A DNA stretch of 23,197 bases from contig CAAGDG010000022.1 of the NCBI GenBank assembly GCA_900768515.1, positions 1 to 23,197 of the forward strand, in the 5' to 3' direction. The notes beneath the pieces are model-generated. The model was not told the DNA's origin, searched no databases, and was given only the letters and a program-made list of their open reading frames with translations. Each line of letters opens with the position of its first letter. Position 1 is the first letter of the stretch. Positions 1-8,020 of the stretch are shown in pieces. The stretch is from Lentisphaeria bacterium. GTDB taxonomy: Bacteria > Verrucomicrobiota > Lentisphaeria > Victivallales > Victivallaceae. The position numbers and the translations under genes were made by a program.

Positions 1-2205
1 CGGGGCGGGGGACCGCCGCCCCCGCCGATCAAGTACGAAGCGTGTGAACTCTGGCAGCCGGTCGATATGTCCTCGGTTCACGTGCAGCGCGGCACCGCGC
101 TCGACCTCTCCGGACAGATCGACGCTCCCGCCGGAAAGTTCGGCCGGGCGATCGTGGCGGCCAACGGGCTGCTCGCCTTCGAGAAGCAGCCGGAGAAGAA
201 TGTGCGGCTGCACGGGTTCACCAGCGGCATTCCGGATGAGATCTGGCGCAACTGCCCTGACGAGGAGTTCCGGGCGAATGCCACCGCGTTTGCCCGCGCC
301 GCCCGGAATCAGGGCTACAATCTCTTCCGGATGCACGGACTTGACGGCTGGCTCTGCACGATGACCGACCGGGATATGGCGATCAACCCGAAGTATCTCG
401 ACCGCTGGGATTATCTGATCTCCGAGATGAAGAAGGAGGGCATTTACGTGCAGTTTGTGGTTCTCTCCTTCAATCTGTACGGCGCTTCGAGCATCTATTC
501 CGAGACCTTCGCCAAGCGGAACATGCACAAGATGCTGCTCTACATGGGCAATGAGTGGGAACGCACCCGCTTCCGCTACGGCGTTGAAACGCTGATGAAC
601 CATGTCAACCCCTACACCGGACTGGCCTGGAAGGACGATCCCGCCATCGTGATCGTCGAGTATTACAACGAGGAGTACCTCGGCATGGCCCGTTACGCGG
701 AGGCGGCGAAAGCGTTTCCGGAGGACCACAAGATCGTCCTCGGCGTCTGGAACGACTGGCTGAAGAAGCGGTATGCGTCAGTGCCGGAGTCGAAACGCCC
801 CGCCGCGCTCCGGCAGGGGGTCGTTCCGATCCCGAACGGACGGGGGGAATTGATTGACGACTACTCCCTCTTCTGCTACGAGAAGATCCGCGAGACCAAC
901 CGCTGGTGCGAAAAGGTGATCCGGGACGCCGGTTACAAGGGGCTGACCACCGAGAACAGCGCACTGATTCTGTCGAGCGCCGCCGCCGGATGGGAGACGC
1001 TGCAGGTGGTGGACAACCACGTCTACTTCTGCCATCCGAGCGATTGGAGCAAGCCGGGCTCCCGGGTGGGGCAGCAGAGCGCGGTCGAGCAGTTCGCCTC
1101 CTACTTCCGCGGCATCGCCGCCGGGAGGCTGACCGGGCGGCCCCAGTTCATCGGTGAATTCAACCACTGCTTCTGGAACCCCTATCAGCATGAGCTGCCG
1201 ATGGTTTTCAATCTTTACGCCGCCTATCAGAACTTCAGTTCGCTGGCGCTCCACTCCCATCCGGTGCTGCACAAGGGGGGCAAGTTCACCGTCGGCAACT
1301 TCACCGGCGGCACTTCACCGGTCTCCCGGGCGGGGCAGTTCCTGTCGAACATGCTCTTCCTGCGCGGAGACGTGACCCCTTCGCCCCATCTGGTGGCGTT
1401 GACGGTGCCGGAGAAGTTCCTCTGGAGCGACGGCAACGGCGCCCGGGCGGTGTCGAGCGAACAGAGCAAACTGGCGCTGATCTCCGGTTTCGGACTCGCT
1501 TTTCCGTGGGCGCCGACGCCGGAGGGGATCACCCCCGGTCGCAAACCCGATCTCGCGGTGCTTCCGACCGGCGCCGCCGATGTGGAGACGCACGGCTGGT
1601 ACACCAGCGTCATTGAGACAAAGGACCGCAACTTCTCCCTTGCCGACGTGGTGAAGGAGATGAAGAAACGCGGCATTCTGCCCAAGGAGAACCTCACCGA
1701 TCCGGATCGCGGCATCTTCCAGACCGACACCGGCGAGATCACCATGCGGCAGCAGGAGAAGCTGGTCAAGGTGGTCACGCCCCGGACCGAGGCGGTCACG
1801 ATGCTGGCCGGCCGTTCCGAACCGCTCGGCGCACTCGAAGTGAAGAATTCGACCGCGGACGCCTGCATCGGCGCCACTTCGATTGACGGCAAGCCCCTGG
1901 CGGAGAGCGACCGGATCGTGCTGGTCTATTCGACGGAGATGGTCAATTCGGGGATGATTCTCTCCGGGAGCCGGGCGTCGCTGATCAAATTCGGCATCGC
2001 TCCCGCGCTGATGCGGACCGGTACGCTGGAGCTTTCGCTCCGGAACGCCGGCAGCGGCATGGTGCTCTACGCGCTGGCCGTCGACGGGACCCGGGTTGAA
2101 CGGCTTCCGCTCGACCCCGCGGTTGACGGCCGGCTCTCAATCCGGATCGACACGTCGAAGCTCGCCAAGGGGCCGACCCCCTTCTTCGAGCTGGTGCGCG
2201 AGTAG
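1..2205 (+). CDS. Clan-A (GH5-like) glycoside hydrolase, 5' end missing
   Basis: The frame is open from base 1 with no stop upstream of the first ATG (67), so the gene starts before the window; 734 codons are visible. The visible part opens with a Gly/Pro-rich stretch (GGGPPPPP), then a short beta-rich segment, then a TIM-barrel region from about residue 75. Two acidic motifs fit a retaining clan-A glycosidase: YYNEEY (E224, candidate acid/base) and FIGEFN (E386, candidate nucleophile). After the barrel, residues about 590-734 look like an accessory beta domain. The family usually hydrolyses beta-linked plant or host polysaccharides; the substrate cannot be read here. An N-terminal signal peptide would lie outside the window. 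It ends at TAG 2203-2205 and is followed by a strong hairpin. Sure of the glycosidase fold and catalytic pair; the exact GH family is uncertain. Confidence 0.8.
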   Translation, partial: RGGGPPPPPIKYEACELWQPVDMSSVHVQRGTALDLSGQIDAPAGKFGRAIVAANGLLAFEKQPEKNVRLHGFTSGIPDEIWRNCPDEEFRANATAFARAARNQGYNLFRMHGLDGWLCTMTDRDMAINPKYLDRWDYLISEMKKEGIYVQFVVLSFNLYGASSIYSETFAKRNMHKMLLYMGNEWERTRFRYGVETLMNHVNPYTGLAWKDDPAIVIVEYYNEEYLGMARYAEAAKAFPEDHKIVLGVWNDWLKKRYASVPESKRPAALRQGVVPIPNGRGELIDDYSLFCYEKIRETNRWCEKVIRDAGYKGLTTENSALILSSAAAGWETLQVVDNHVYFCHPSDWSKPGSRVGQQSAVEQFASYFRGIAAGRLTGRPQFIGEFNHCFWNPYQHELPMVFNLYAAYQNFSSLALHSHPVLHKGGKFTVGNFTGGTSPVSRAGQFLSNMLFLRGDVTPSPHLVALTVPEKFLWSDGNGARAVSSEQSKLALISGFGLAFPWAPTPEGITPGRKPDLAVLPTGAADVETHGWYTSVIETKDRNFSLADVVKEMKKRGILPKENLTDPDRGIFQTDTGEITMRQQEKLVKVVTPRTEAVTMLAGRSEPLGALEVKNSTADACIGATSIDGKPLAESDRIVLVYSTEMVNSGMILSGSRASLIKFGIAPALMRTGTLELSLRNAGSGMVLYALAVDGTRVERLPLDPAVDGRLSIRIDTSKLAKGPTPFFELVRE

Positions 2206-2240
2206 GATTTCGCCGTTCGCGGCAGAGCTGCATTTTTTCA

Positions 2241-2275
2241 GAACGGACCGGGAGGGTTTCTTTCCCGGTCCGTTC
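2241..2275 (+). terminator. Perfect 13-bp hairpin after the glycosidase gene
   Basis: GAACGGACCGGGA (2241-2253) pairs perfectly with TCCCGGTCCGTTC (2263-2275) around a 9-nt loop, 35 nt past the stop codon. No U-tract follows directly (TCCACACAG comes next), although TTTTT occurs at 2293-2297. It may be a terminator or an mRNA 3'-end stabiliser. GAACGGAC recurs at 2284-2291 just downstream. Confidence 0.55.
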
Positions 2276-2337
2276 TCCACACAGAACGGACGTTTTTCAG
2301 AAACGGTCCATTTTCTTTTCAGGATATTTTTTCGATT

Positions 2338-3789
2338 ATGGAGTTATTTGGAATCAGAAGGGCGTTCCGCCGGCATGAATTCATCTGCCGCGGCGGTTAT
2401 TGGGAGATCTGCCGGATCGCTTATCCGCTGGTCATCATGAGCGCCAGCAACAGCATCATGCAGTTTGTCGACCGGAAGTTTCTGGCGGAGCATTCGACGC
2501 TGGATGTCGCCGCGTCGATGCCGGCCGGCATTCTCTATTTTACGCTGTTTTCGTTTTTCATGGTGACCTGCAACTTTACCTCGGCGCTGGTCGCGCAGTA
2601 CCACGGGGCGAACGACCGCGACGGAGTGCTTCGCGCGGTCTGGGCCGGACAGTGCGTCGCGCTGGTCGCGGGGCTGTTCATCACGTTTGTGATTCCGCCG
2701 CTGGGGGACTGGATCATCCGGAACAACGGCCACTCCGCGGAGTTGATCGCGCGGGAACTGGACTACTTTCACTCCCTGATTCCGAGCGGAGTATTCATCT
2801 GTGCCGCGGCGCCGTTCTTCGCCTTCTTCTCTGGACAGGGACGGACGATTCCGGTGGCGGTCATCAACATCAGCGGCTGCATTCTCAATATTTTTCTCGA
2901 TTATGCGTTCATCTTCGGGAAATGGGGGGTCCCCCCGATGGGGATCTTCGGGGCGGGAATTGCGACGAGCATCTGCTGTTTCTCGCTGATGACGGCGGTG
3001 ATGGTCTACTTCTATTGCCAGAACCAGCGCCGGATTCCGACCCGGAGGCGCTGGCGGTTTGAACCGGGTTTGATCGGCCGGCTTTTCCGCTTCGGGACTC
3101 CGGCCGGGTTTCAGACCTTTGCGGATGTCGGCGCCTTCACGCTGATCGCCTTCCTGATCGGAAATCTCGGGGAGCTGGCGCTGGCCGCCAGCGTGATTGC
3201 GCTGGCGATCAACAACATCTTCTTCATTCCGCTGATGGGATTGTCGGATTCGACCGCGATTGTGGTGGGGCAGTACATCGGCCGTCGTCGGCACGGAACT
3301 GCTGAAAAGGCGACCTATCGGGCGTGGCGGATCGCGGCGCTCTACATGATGTTCGGCGCGGTGCTCTACCTCGGCTTTCCGGAGGTTCTGGCGGATTTCT
3401 TCAGTTCAAAGGAGAGTTCGTCCGGCCTGGATTTCAATGATGTCCGTGCCATCTGCGTCGGGGTGCTGGCGGTGGTGACCGTCTTCAACGCCTGCGATTC
3501 GCTGAAGTATATTTTCATGGGGGCGATGCGCGGCGCCGGCGACACGATTGCGGTTTTTCTGCTCAATTCCCTGACCGCCTGGTGCATTCTGGTGCCGGGC
3601 ACGGTGCTTTTCACCCGGGTCTGGCCGCTGCCGGTGACCTGGGTGTGGGCGTTCACCGCCTGTGTCGGCTTTCTTGACGCGATGCTCTTTCTCTGGCGGT
3701 TCCGCTCCGGACACTGGCGGAAGATCCGGCTGATCGAGCGCCGCTCCACCGAGACCCCGCTCGAAGAACTTGCGCGACAAAACCCGTGA
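2338..3789 (+). CDS. MATE-family multidrug/metabolite efflux protein
   Basis: A 483-residue, very hydrophobic protein of the usual MATE length (about 450-480 residues) with roughly twelve predictable membrane segments in two halves. The N-terminal half has the typical first-helix pattern (YPLVIMSASNSIMQFVDR), an FFAFFSGQGRT segment and ILNIFLDYAFIFG followed by GIFGAGIATS, characteristic of MATE helices 4-6. The second half repeats this (FGTPAGFQTFADVGAF; GAMRGAGDT). MATE proteins export cationic drugs, dyes or metabolites in exchange for Na+ or H+ across the cytoplasmic membrane. The charged tail after residue 460 is cytoplasmic in a normal topology. The ATG at 2338 has only a distant purine stretch (AGGA at 2321-2324), so initiation may be weak. 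The gene stands between a hairpin and yebC and is not obviously co-transcribed with the glycosidase. Family certain, substrate unknown. Confidence 0.9.
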   Translation: MELFGIRRAFRRHEFICRGGYWEICRIAYPLVIMSASNSIMQFVDRKFLAEHSTLDVAASMPAGILYFTLFSFFMVTCNFTSALVAQYHGANDRDGVLRAVWAGQCVALVAGLFITFVIPPLGDWIIRNNGHSAELIARELDYFHSLIPSGVFICAAAPFFAFFSGQGRTIPVAVINISGCILNIFLDYAFIFGKWGVPPMGIFGAGIATSICCFSLMTAVMVYFYCQNQRRIPTRRRWRFEPGLIGRLFRFGTPAGFQTFADVGAFTLIAFLIGNLGELALAASVIALAINNIFFIPLMGLSDSTAIVVGQYIGRRRHGTAEKATYRAWRIAALYMMFGAVLYLGFPEVLADFFSSKESSSGLDFNDVRAICVGVLAVVTVFNACDSLKYIFMGAMRGAGDTIAVFLLNSLTAWCILVPGTVLFTRVWPLPVTWVWAFTACVGFLDAMLFLWRFRSGHWRKIRLIERRSTETPLEELARQNP

Positions 3790-3821
3790 CGGCGCTTGAA
3801 AAATTGTACAGGTGGAGTTAA

Positions 3822-3850
3822 TTTATATGCAATTGTTTTGAATTTATCAT
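3822..3850 (+). promoter_or_regulatory. Candidate promoter for yebC
   Basis: TTTATA (3822-3827) and TATCAT (3845-3850) are separated by 17 nt in the AT-rich 82-nt gap before yebC. An alternative pair is TTGAAA (3796-3801) with TAATTT (3819-3824), also 17 nt apart. The gap is clearly richer in A/T than the surrounding genes. Confidence 0.35.
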
Positions 3851-3871
3851 CTTAACCAGTTGGAGAAGGTT

Positions 3872-4627
3872 ATGTCCGGGCACAGTAAGTGGGCGAATAT
3901 CAAGCATAAGAAGGAAGCGGCCGACAAGGTCAAGGGAAAGGCGTTTTCGCGCCTCGGCAAGGAGATCATGGTTGCCGCCAAGATGGGCGGTCCCGATCCT
4001 GACGCCAATCCGCGGCTCCGGGCCGCTCTGACTGCGGCCAAGGCGGCCAACATGCCCAACGCCAACATTGAACGCGCGATCAAGAAGGGCGCGGGTGAGC
4101 TGGGCGATGTGGTTTACGAGGAGATTGTCTACGAAGGGTACGCTCCGGGCGGTGTCGCGGTGATGGTCGAGTGCCTGACCGACAACAAGAATCGTTCGAT
4201 CAGCGACGTCCGGATGGTCTTCGACCGGAACAACGGCAACATGGCCGGATCCGGCGCGGTGGCCCGGATGTTCAAGCGGCAGGCCCACTTCATCATCACC
4301 GGGGAATGGGCCGACGAGGAGAAGCTCATGGACATCGTGCTCGATGCCGGCGCCAACGATCTGACCGTCGAAGACGGTGTCGCGGAGATCTGGGCGGATC
4401 CGGAGTTCTTCGAACCGCTGATCAAGGTTTTTGAGGAGAAGGGCATTAAAACCGATGAGGCCGAGGTGATCCGCCGTCCTGAGATGGTCACGGAGATTAC
4501 CGATCCGGCCATTGCCCGCCAGGTGCTGCGCCTGGTGGAGCGCATGGAGGAGCTCGACGACGTGCAGCTGGTGACTGCGAACTACGAGATCGCCGACTCC
4601 ATCGCCGATCAGCTTGAAGAAGAGTAA
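3872..4627 (+). CDS. yebC: YebC/PmpR (TACO1) family protein
   Basis: A 251-residue protein with the family signature at its start (MSGHSKWANIKHKKEA) and the conserved NPRLRAAL, NANIERAIKKG and YEGYAPGG blocks. The length is normal. I place the start at ATG 3872 because it gives the canonical MSGHSKW N-terminus and has GGAG at 3862-3865, six nt upstream; a TTG at 3860 would add four residues. YebC proteins were long called transcriptional regulators (PmpR in Pseudomonas). The mitochondrial homologue TACO1 and recent bacterial work point to a role in translation, helping ribosomes through proline-rich stretches. In many bacteria yebC lies next to ruvC; here a glycosyltransferase gene separates the two. 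A strong hairpin follows the stop codon. Confidence 0.97.
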   Translation: MSGHSKWANIKHKKEAADKVKGKAFSRLGKEIMVAAKMGGPDPDANPRLRAALTAAKAANMPNANIERAIKKGAGELGDVVYEEIVYEGYAPGGVAVMVECLTDNKNRSISDVRMVFDRNNGNMAGSGAVARMFKRQAHFIITGEWADEEKLMDIVLDAGANDLTVEDGVAEIWADPEFFEPLIKVFEEKGIKTDEAEVIRRPEMVTEITDPAIARQVLRLVERMEELDDVQLVTANYEIADSIADQLEEE

Positions 4628-4641
4628 GAGCGCCGCGTTTC

Positions 4642-4678
4642 AGCGCCGTTCCCGCACGACTCGGGGGCGGCGCTTTTC
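4642..4678 (+). terminator. Rho-independent terminator of yebC
   Basis: AGCGCCGTTCCCG (4642-4654) pairs with CGGGGGCGGCGCT (4662-4674) as a 13-bp stem with two G-U pairs and a 7-nt loop. It is followed by TTTT and a second T run (TTTTT, 4682-4686), 14 nt after the yebC stop. Confidence 0.75.
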
Positions 4679-4709
4679 GGGTTTTTCGGAGATCGGTTGC
4701 AACGCGGGT

Positions 4710-4738
4710 TTGCATTTGTTCCGGAAGCGCGCTATGTT
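4710..4738 (+). promoter_or_regulatory. Sigma70-like promoter for the GT2-ruvC-tatD-tcdA unit
   Basis: TTGCAT (4710-4715) and TATGTT (4733-4738) are separated by exactly 17 nt, directly after the yebC terminator. Transcription would begin near 4745. This favours translation of the next gene from ATG 4773, because the ATG at 4734 lies inside the -10 box. Confidence 0.5.
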
Positions 4739-4772
4739 GTATCAGCTAAAGAAAGATCCTGGACGGTCGATC

Positions 4773-6107
4773 ATGTTGAATTGGAGGCAGTGCAGCCGCC
4801 TGATCCCGGTGGTTGTGATTCTCGGTTTATCCGGATTCGTCTGCGTGCAGTATTACCGCTGCTGGCAGCTGGACGAGGATCCCATGACCCGGACGACCCT
4901 TCTGCTTTCCCTGCTGGTGGTGCTCTGGCCGCTCTGTTACTTTCTGCTGATTGCGATCGCCCGTTACTGGCTCTACCGGGAAATCCCGCGGGTGCCGGAC
5001 GCCGAACTGCCGGTCTGCACGGTGGTGGTGCCGGCTTACAATGAAGGCGAACATATTCTTTCCACGCTCGAGAGCATCTGCAACTCCGACTATCCGGCGG
5101 AAAAGCTGGAGATCATCGCCGTCAACGACGGGAGCATCGACGGCACGCTGCACTGGATGGAAGTGGCCGCCGAACGGTTTCCCGGCCGGATTCAGATTGT
5201 CAGCTACCCGGACAACCGGGGCAAGCGTTATGCGCTCTACGCCGGATTTTCGACCGGCAGGGGCGATGTCTTCATCTCGGTGGACAGCGACTCGATCGTG
5301 GAACCCGACGCGCTGGCAAAACTGGCGACGCCTTTTGTGCACAATCCCACGATCGGAGCGGTCTCGGGGAATGTGCGGGTGGCCAACCCGGACGAGGGAA
5401 TTTATCCGCCGATGATCGATACCGGATTCACATTCGCGTTTGATTTCATCCGTTCCGGGCAGAGTGTTTTCCAGTGCGTCTTCTGTACGCCGGGGGCGTC
5501 GAGCGCCTACCGCCGTTCCGCGCTGGTGCCGGTGCTCAAGGAGTGGCGCGACCAGAAGTTCATGGGGCGTCCCGCCGGGATCGGCGAGGACCGTGCGCTG
5601 ACCAATTTGATCCTCCGCGAGGGATGGGGCGTGACCATGCAGCGCTCGGCGCTGATCTACACCAACGTGCCGGACACCTACCTGGGCATTACCCGGATGC
5701 TGTTGCGCTGGGAGCGCAGCAATATCCGGGAGAACATGGAGATGTACACTTTCATCTTCAAGGACTTCCGCTGGGATGACCGGCGGCGGCTCTTCATGTT
5801 GCTGACGTTGTTGCAGTATTCGCTTCTGACACTGCTGCCGCTGCTGATGATCTGGGTCACTTTGTACAACATTCTGGCGACGCAGGGGGGAATCCTGCTC
5901 GGCATCATCGCGATGGCGCTGCTCTGGTCGACGCTTCCAGCAGCGATTAATCTTCAGCGCAAGTCATTGAAACTGATAGGATTCTGCTATTTTTACGGGG
6001 TGTTGCACCTGCTGACGCTCTTCTGGGTTACCCCTTACGCATTTTTCACGGTGCGGAACTCCAACTGGCTGACCCGGCTCCGGGCGAATTCGGCCGGAAA
6101 GATATAA
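4773..6107 (+). CDS. Membrane glycosyltransferase family 2, hyaluronan/chitin-synthase-like
   Basis: A 444-residue protein with two N-terminal membrane helices (about 8-28 and 39-62), a cytoplasmic GT-A domain and three or more C-terminal helices (about 335-430). The GT2 motifs are clear: VVVPAYNEGEH near 83-93, VNDGS near 118, the metal-binding DSDS (D171, D173) and the GED catalytic motif (E272, D273). LLRWERSNIRE (R312, W313) matches the processive-synthase Q-x-x-R-W region, but the glutamine is replaced by M309. Enzymes of this type polymerise and extrude polysaccharides such as hyaluronan, chitin oligomers or poly-GlcNAc from UDP-sugars; the product here is unknown. The start is uncertain: 4773 fits the promoter, and 4734 (GGAAG upstream) would add 13 residues. 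The gene heads the unit with ruvC, whose SD overlaps this stop codon. Confidence 0.88.
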   Translation: MLNWRQCSRLIPVVVILGLSGFVCVQYYRCWQLDEDPMTRTTLLLSLLVVLWPLCYFLLIAIARYWLYREIPRVPDAELPVCTVVVPAYNEGEHILSTLESICNSDYPAEKLEIIAVNDGSIDGTLHWMEVAAERFPGRIQIVSYPDNRGKRYALYAGFSTGRGDVFISVDSDSIVEPDALAKLATPFVHNPTIGAVSGNVRVANPDEGIYPPMIDTGFTFAFDFIRSGQSVFQCVFCTPGASSAYRRSALVPVLKEWRDQKFMGRPAGIGEDRALTNLILREGWGVTMQRSALIYTNVPDTYLGITRMLLRWERSNIRENMEMYTFIFKDFRWDDRRRLFMLLTLLQYSLLTLLPLLMIWVTLYNILATQGGILLGIIAMALLWSTLPAAINLQRKSLKLIGFCYFYGVLHLLTLFWVTPYAFFTVRNSNWLTRLRANSAGKI

Positions 6108-6119
6108 GGTGGCGGGCGT

Positions 6120-6629
6120 ATGGTCATTCTCGGCATCGACCCGGCCATCCGGACCACCGGTTACGGCGTGATCCGTTCGGAACATTCCGGTTCTTTTGAG
6201 GTGATTGACTGCGGTGTGATCGAGAACAAAGCACGGGCTCCCCACACCGAATGCCTGCGTCGGCTCACCGGGGGGATCCGCGAACTGGTTTGCGCATTTC
6301 ATCCCGACAGCGCTTCGATCGAGGCGCCGTTTGTCGGCAGGAACGCCTCGACCGCAATCATCCTCGGCATGGCGCGCGGAGCGATTCTGGCTGCGCTGGC
6401 GGAGGCGGAGGTGCCGGTTTATGCGTATTCCCCCAGCACGGCGAAACGTTCGGCGGTCGGCAGCGGCGGCGCCTCCAAGGAGCAGGTCGCGATGATGGTG
6501 GCGGCGGAACTGGGCATCGGCATTGAGCGCATTCCTCTGGATTCGACCGATGCGCTGGCACTGGCGATCTGCCACGCCCAGCTGCTGCTCCGCCCGGGAC
6601 TCTCCGTCAAGCTGGGGAAACCGCTGTAA
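6120..6629 (+). CDS. ruvC: Crossover junction endodeoxyribonuclease RuvC
   Basis: A 169-residue protein, the normal RuvC length. It resolves Holliday junctions by symmetric nicking as a Mg2+-dependent dimer, normally with RuvAB. All four catalytic acids of the RNase-H-like fold are present: D7 in GIDPA, E68 in SIEAPFVGRN, and D141 and D144 in DSTDALALAICH. The K-x-AVGSGGASKEQV block is also typical. ATG 6120 has AAGGTGG at 6106-6112, which overlaps the stop codon of the upstream glycosyltransferase, so the two genes are translationally close. ruvA and ruvB do not follow; a TatD-type gene begins four nt after the stop codon. Confidence 0.96.
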   Translation: MVILGIDPAIRTTGYGVIRSEHSGSFEVIDCGVIENKARAPHTECLRRLTGGIRELVCAFHPDSASIEAPFVGRNASTAIILGMARGAILAALAEAEVPVYAYSPSTAKRSAVGSGGASKEQVAMMVAAELGIGIERIPLDSTDALALAICHAQLLLRPGLSVKLGKPL

Positions 6630-6632
6630 AGG

Positions 6633-7271
6633 ATGGCGATCGACTTTCACACCCATGGAGCGGCGCCGGATGGGATGGCGCTCCGTTCGGTCGGCGTGAC
6701 CGCGGCGGGAAGCTCCCGGTACACGTCGCTCGAACTGCACCCCTGGCATCTGCCGGAGACGACGGGAAGCCTTTCTCCGGAATTCCTTGCGGCCGCGGAG
6801 CGGGCGGATGCGATTGGAGAGTGCGGGCTTGACCGGTTGCGCGGTCCCCTTCTGCCGGTGCAGGCCGCCTGGCTTGACGAGGTGCTGTTTCTGGCGGAAA
6901 CGCTGCGAAAGCCGGTGGTGATTCACTGTGTGCGCGCGGTTCCGGAGTTGCTCGCCGCTTTCCGGAAGCACCCCGGGGTGCGCAGGTTGTTCCATGGCTT
7001 TCGGGGGAGTCCGGAGCTGTTGAAGGAGCTGCTGGAGCACGGGTTTACGGTTTCCCTCCACCGTTCCGCGATTGATCGGCCCGGGATCGCCCCGCTGCTT
7101 CTGGCGCGGAAGCTGGAAGGGATCGGATTTGAGACCGACGATTTTCCCGGCGGCATCGTGCCGGTGCTGGAACATGCGGCGCGGGTGCTCGGCCTTCGCT
7201 GTTCGGAACTGGAAACCGCAACCGACAGGACTTTTTATGAATTTATCGGAACAGGATCGGGCCGACCGTGA
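6633..7271 (+). CDS. Short TatD-family metal-dependent hydrolase
   Basis: A 212-residue protein with the complete TatD metal-ligand set: H6 and H8 in DFHTH, E63 in AIGECGLD, H98 in VVIHCV, H121 in FHGFRG and D169 in FETDD. TatD proteins are divalent-metal TIM-barrel enzymes, reported as 3'-5' DNA exonucleases or DNases. This one is about 50 residues shorter than the usual 255-265. The shortening appears to fall mainly between the HxH motif and the ECGLD block, where the first two barrel strands are compressed. It starts four nt after ruvC and its 3' end overlaps tcdA by 35 nt, so co-transcription is very likely. Function in DNA or tRNA metabolism fits the neighbours but is inference. Confidence 0.85.
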   Translation: MAIDFHTHGAAPDGMALRSVGVTAAGSSRYTSLELHPWHLPETTGSLSPEFLAAAERADAIGECGLDRLRGPLLPVQAAWLDEVLFLAETLRKPVVIHCVRAVPELLAAFRKHPGVRRLFHGFRGSPELLKELLEHGFTVSLHRSAIDRPGIAPLLLARKLEGIGFETDDFPGGIVPVLEHAARVLGLRCSELETATDRTFYEFIGTGSGRP

Positions 7272-7995
7272 TCTCCGACAGGAGCGCACCCGGCTGCTGG
7301 TCGGCGACGACGGGGTGGAACGGCTTCGCGCCGCCCATGTGCTGATCCTCGGCGTGGGGGGGGTCGGCGCCTATGCCGCCGAAGCGGTTGCCCGGGCCGG
7401 GGTGGGGCGGATCACCCTTGTGGACGGCGACCGGGTCGAGCCGACCAACTGCAACCGCCAGCTTCCGGCGTTGACGGAGAACTTCGGCCGTCCCAAGGCG
7501 GAAGTGGTGGCCGAACGGCTTCGCCGGATCAATCCGTACGCCGAAATTTCCGGAGTTGTCGAATTTCTGCGGGACGGGCGGATCGACGAACTGCTCGATT
7601 CCGACTGTTACGATTATGCGATCGACGCGATCGACTCCCTTTCTCCGAAAGTCTTTTTTCTGTTGGGTTGCCGCCGCCGCAGGATTCCGGTGATCAGTTC
7701 GATGGGTTCCGGCGGAAAGAGTGCGCCGGAACGGATTCAAATCGCCGATATTTCCAAAACTTACGGCTGTGCTCTCGCCCGGGCGGTCCGCCGCCGCCTG
7801 GCCGGATTCGGCGTGACGAAGGGGATCCGGACCGTATTTTCTCCGGAGGAGGTGCCCCGTTCGGCGGTCCGGAGTTGGCGGGACGAGGAGGGATGCATGC
7901 ACTCCACCGTCGGGACCATCGCCGTCATGCCGGCGGCATTCGGCATCTTCTGCGCCTCCGCGGCGTTGCGCGCAATCGTTTCCCCCCGCGCGTGA
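7237..7995 (+). CDS. tcdA: tRNA threonylcarbamoyladenosine dehydratase TcdA (CsdL), E1-like
   Basis: A 252-residue ThiF/MoeB/HesA-family protein. TcdA uses ATP to cyclise t6A37 of ANN-decoding tRNAs to ct6A. Visible motifs are the nucleotide-binding GVGGVG (39-44), LVDGD (61-65), the NRQ of the adenylation site (73-75) and DAIDSLSPK, where family members have DAID-x2-x-x-K. The C-terminus (STVGTIAVMPAAFG) matches the conserved end of the family. The start at ATG 7237 is chosen because AGGA (7227-7230) lies six nt upstream and the N-terminus then resembles other TcdA proteins; the frame stays open further upstream but lies inside the tatD-like gene. It is the last gene of the unit, with a strong terminator after it. 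A relative such as another E1-like protein is less likely. Confidence 0.9.
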   Translation: MNLSEQDRADRDLRQERTRLLVGDDGVERLRAAHVLILGVGGVGAYAAEAVARAGVGRITLVDGDRVEPTNCNRQLPALTENFGRPKAEVVAERLRRINPYAEISGVVEFLRDGRIDELLDSDCYDYAIDAIDSLSPKVFFLLGCRRRRIPVISSMGSGGKSAPERIQIADISKTYGCALARAVRRRLAGFGVTKGIRTVFSPEEVPRSAVRSWRDEEGCMHSTVGTIAVMPAAFGIFCASAALRAIVSPRA

Positions 7996-8020
7996 AGCCG
8001 CTTTGCCGTCCTGAATGAAA

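Noticed and set aside
4614..4772. Upstream extension of the glycosyltransferase to a start inside the end of yebC
   Set aside because: The added residues are Arg/Ser-rich, pass through the yebC terminator hairpin, and precede the best promoter; the membrane protein starts naturally at 4773 (or 4734).
5964..7289. A 441-codon - strand frame opposite GT2, ruvC and the tatD-like gene
   Set aside because: Arg/Pro/Gln-rich low-complexity translation, spanning three well-supported + strand genes.
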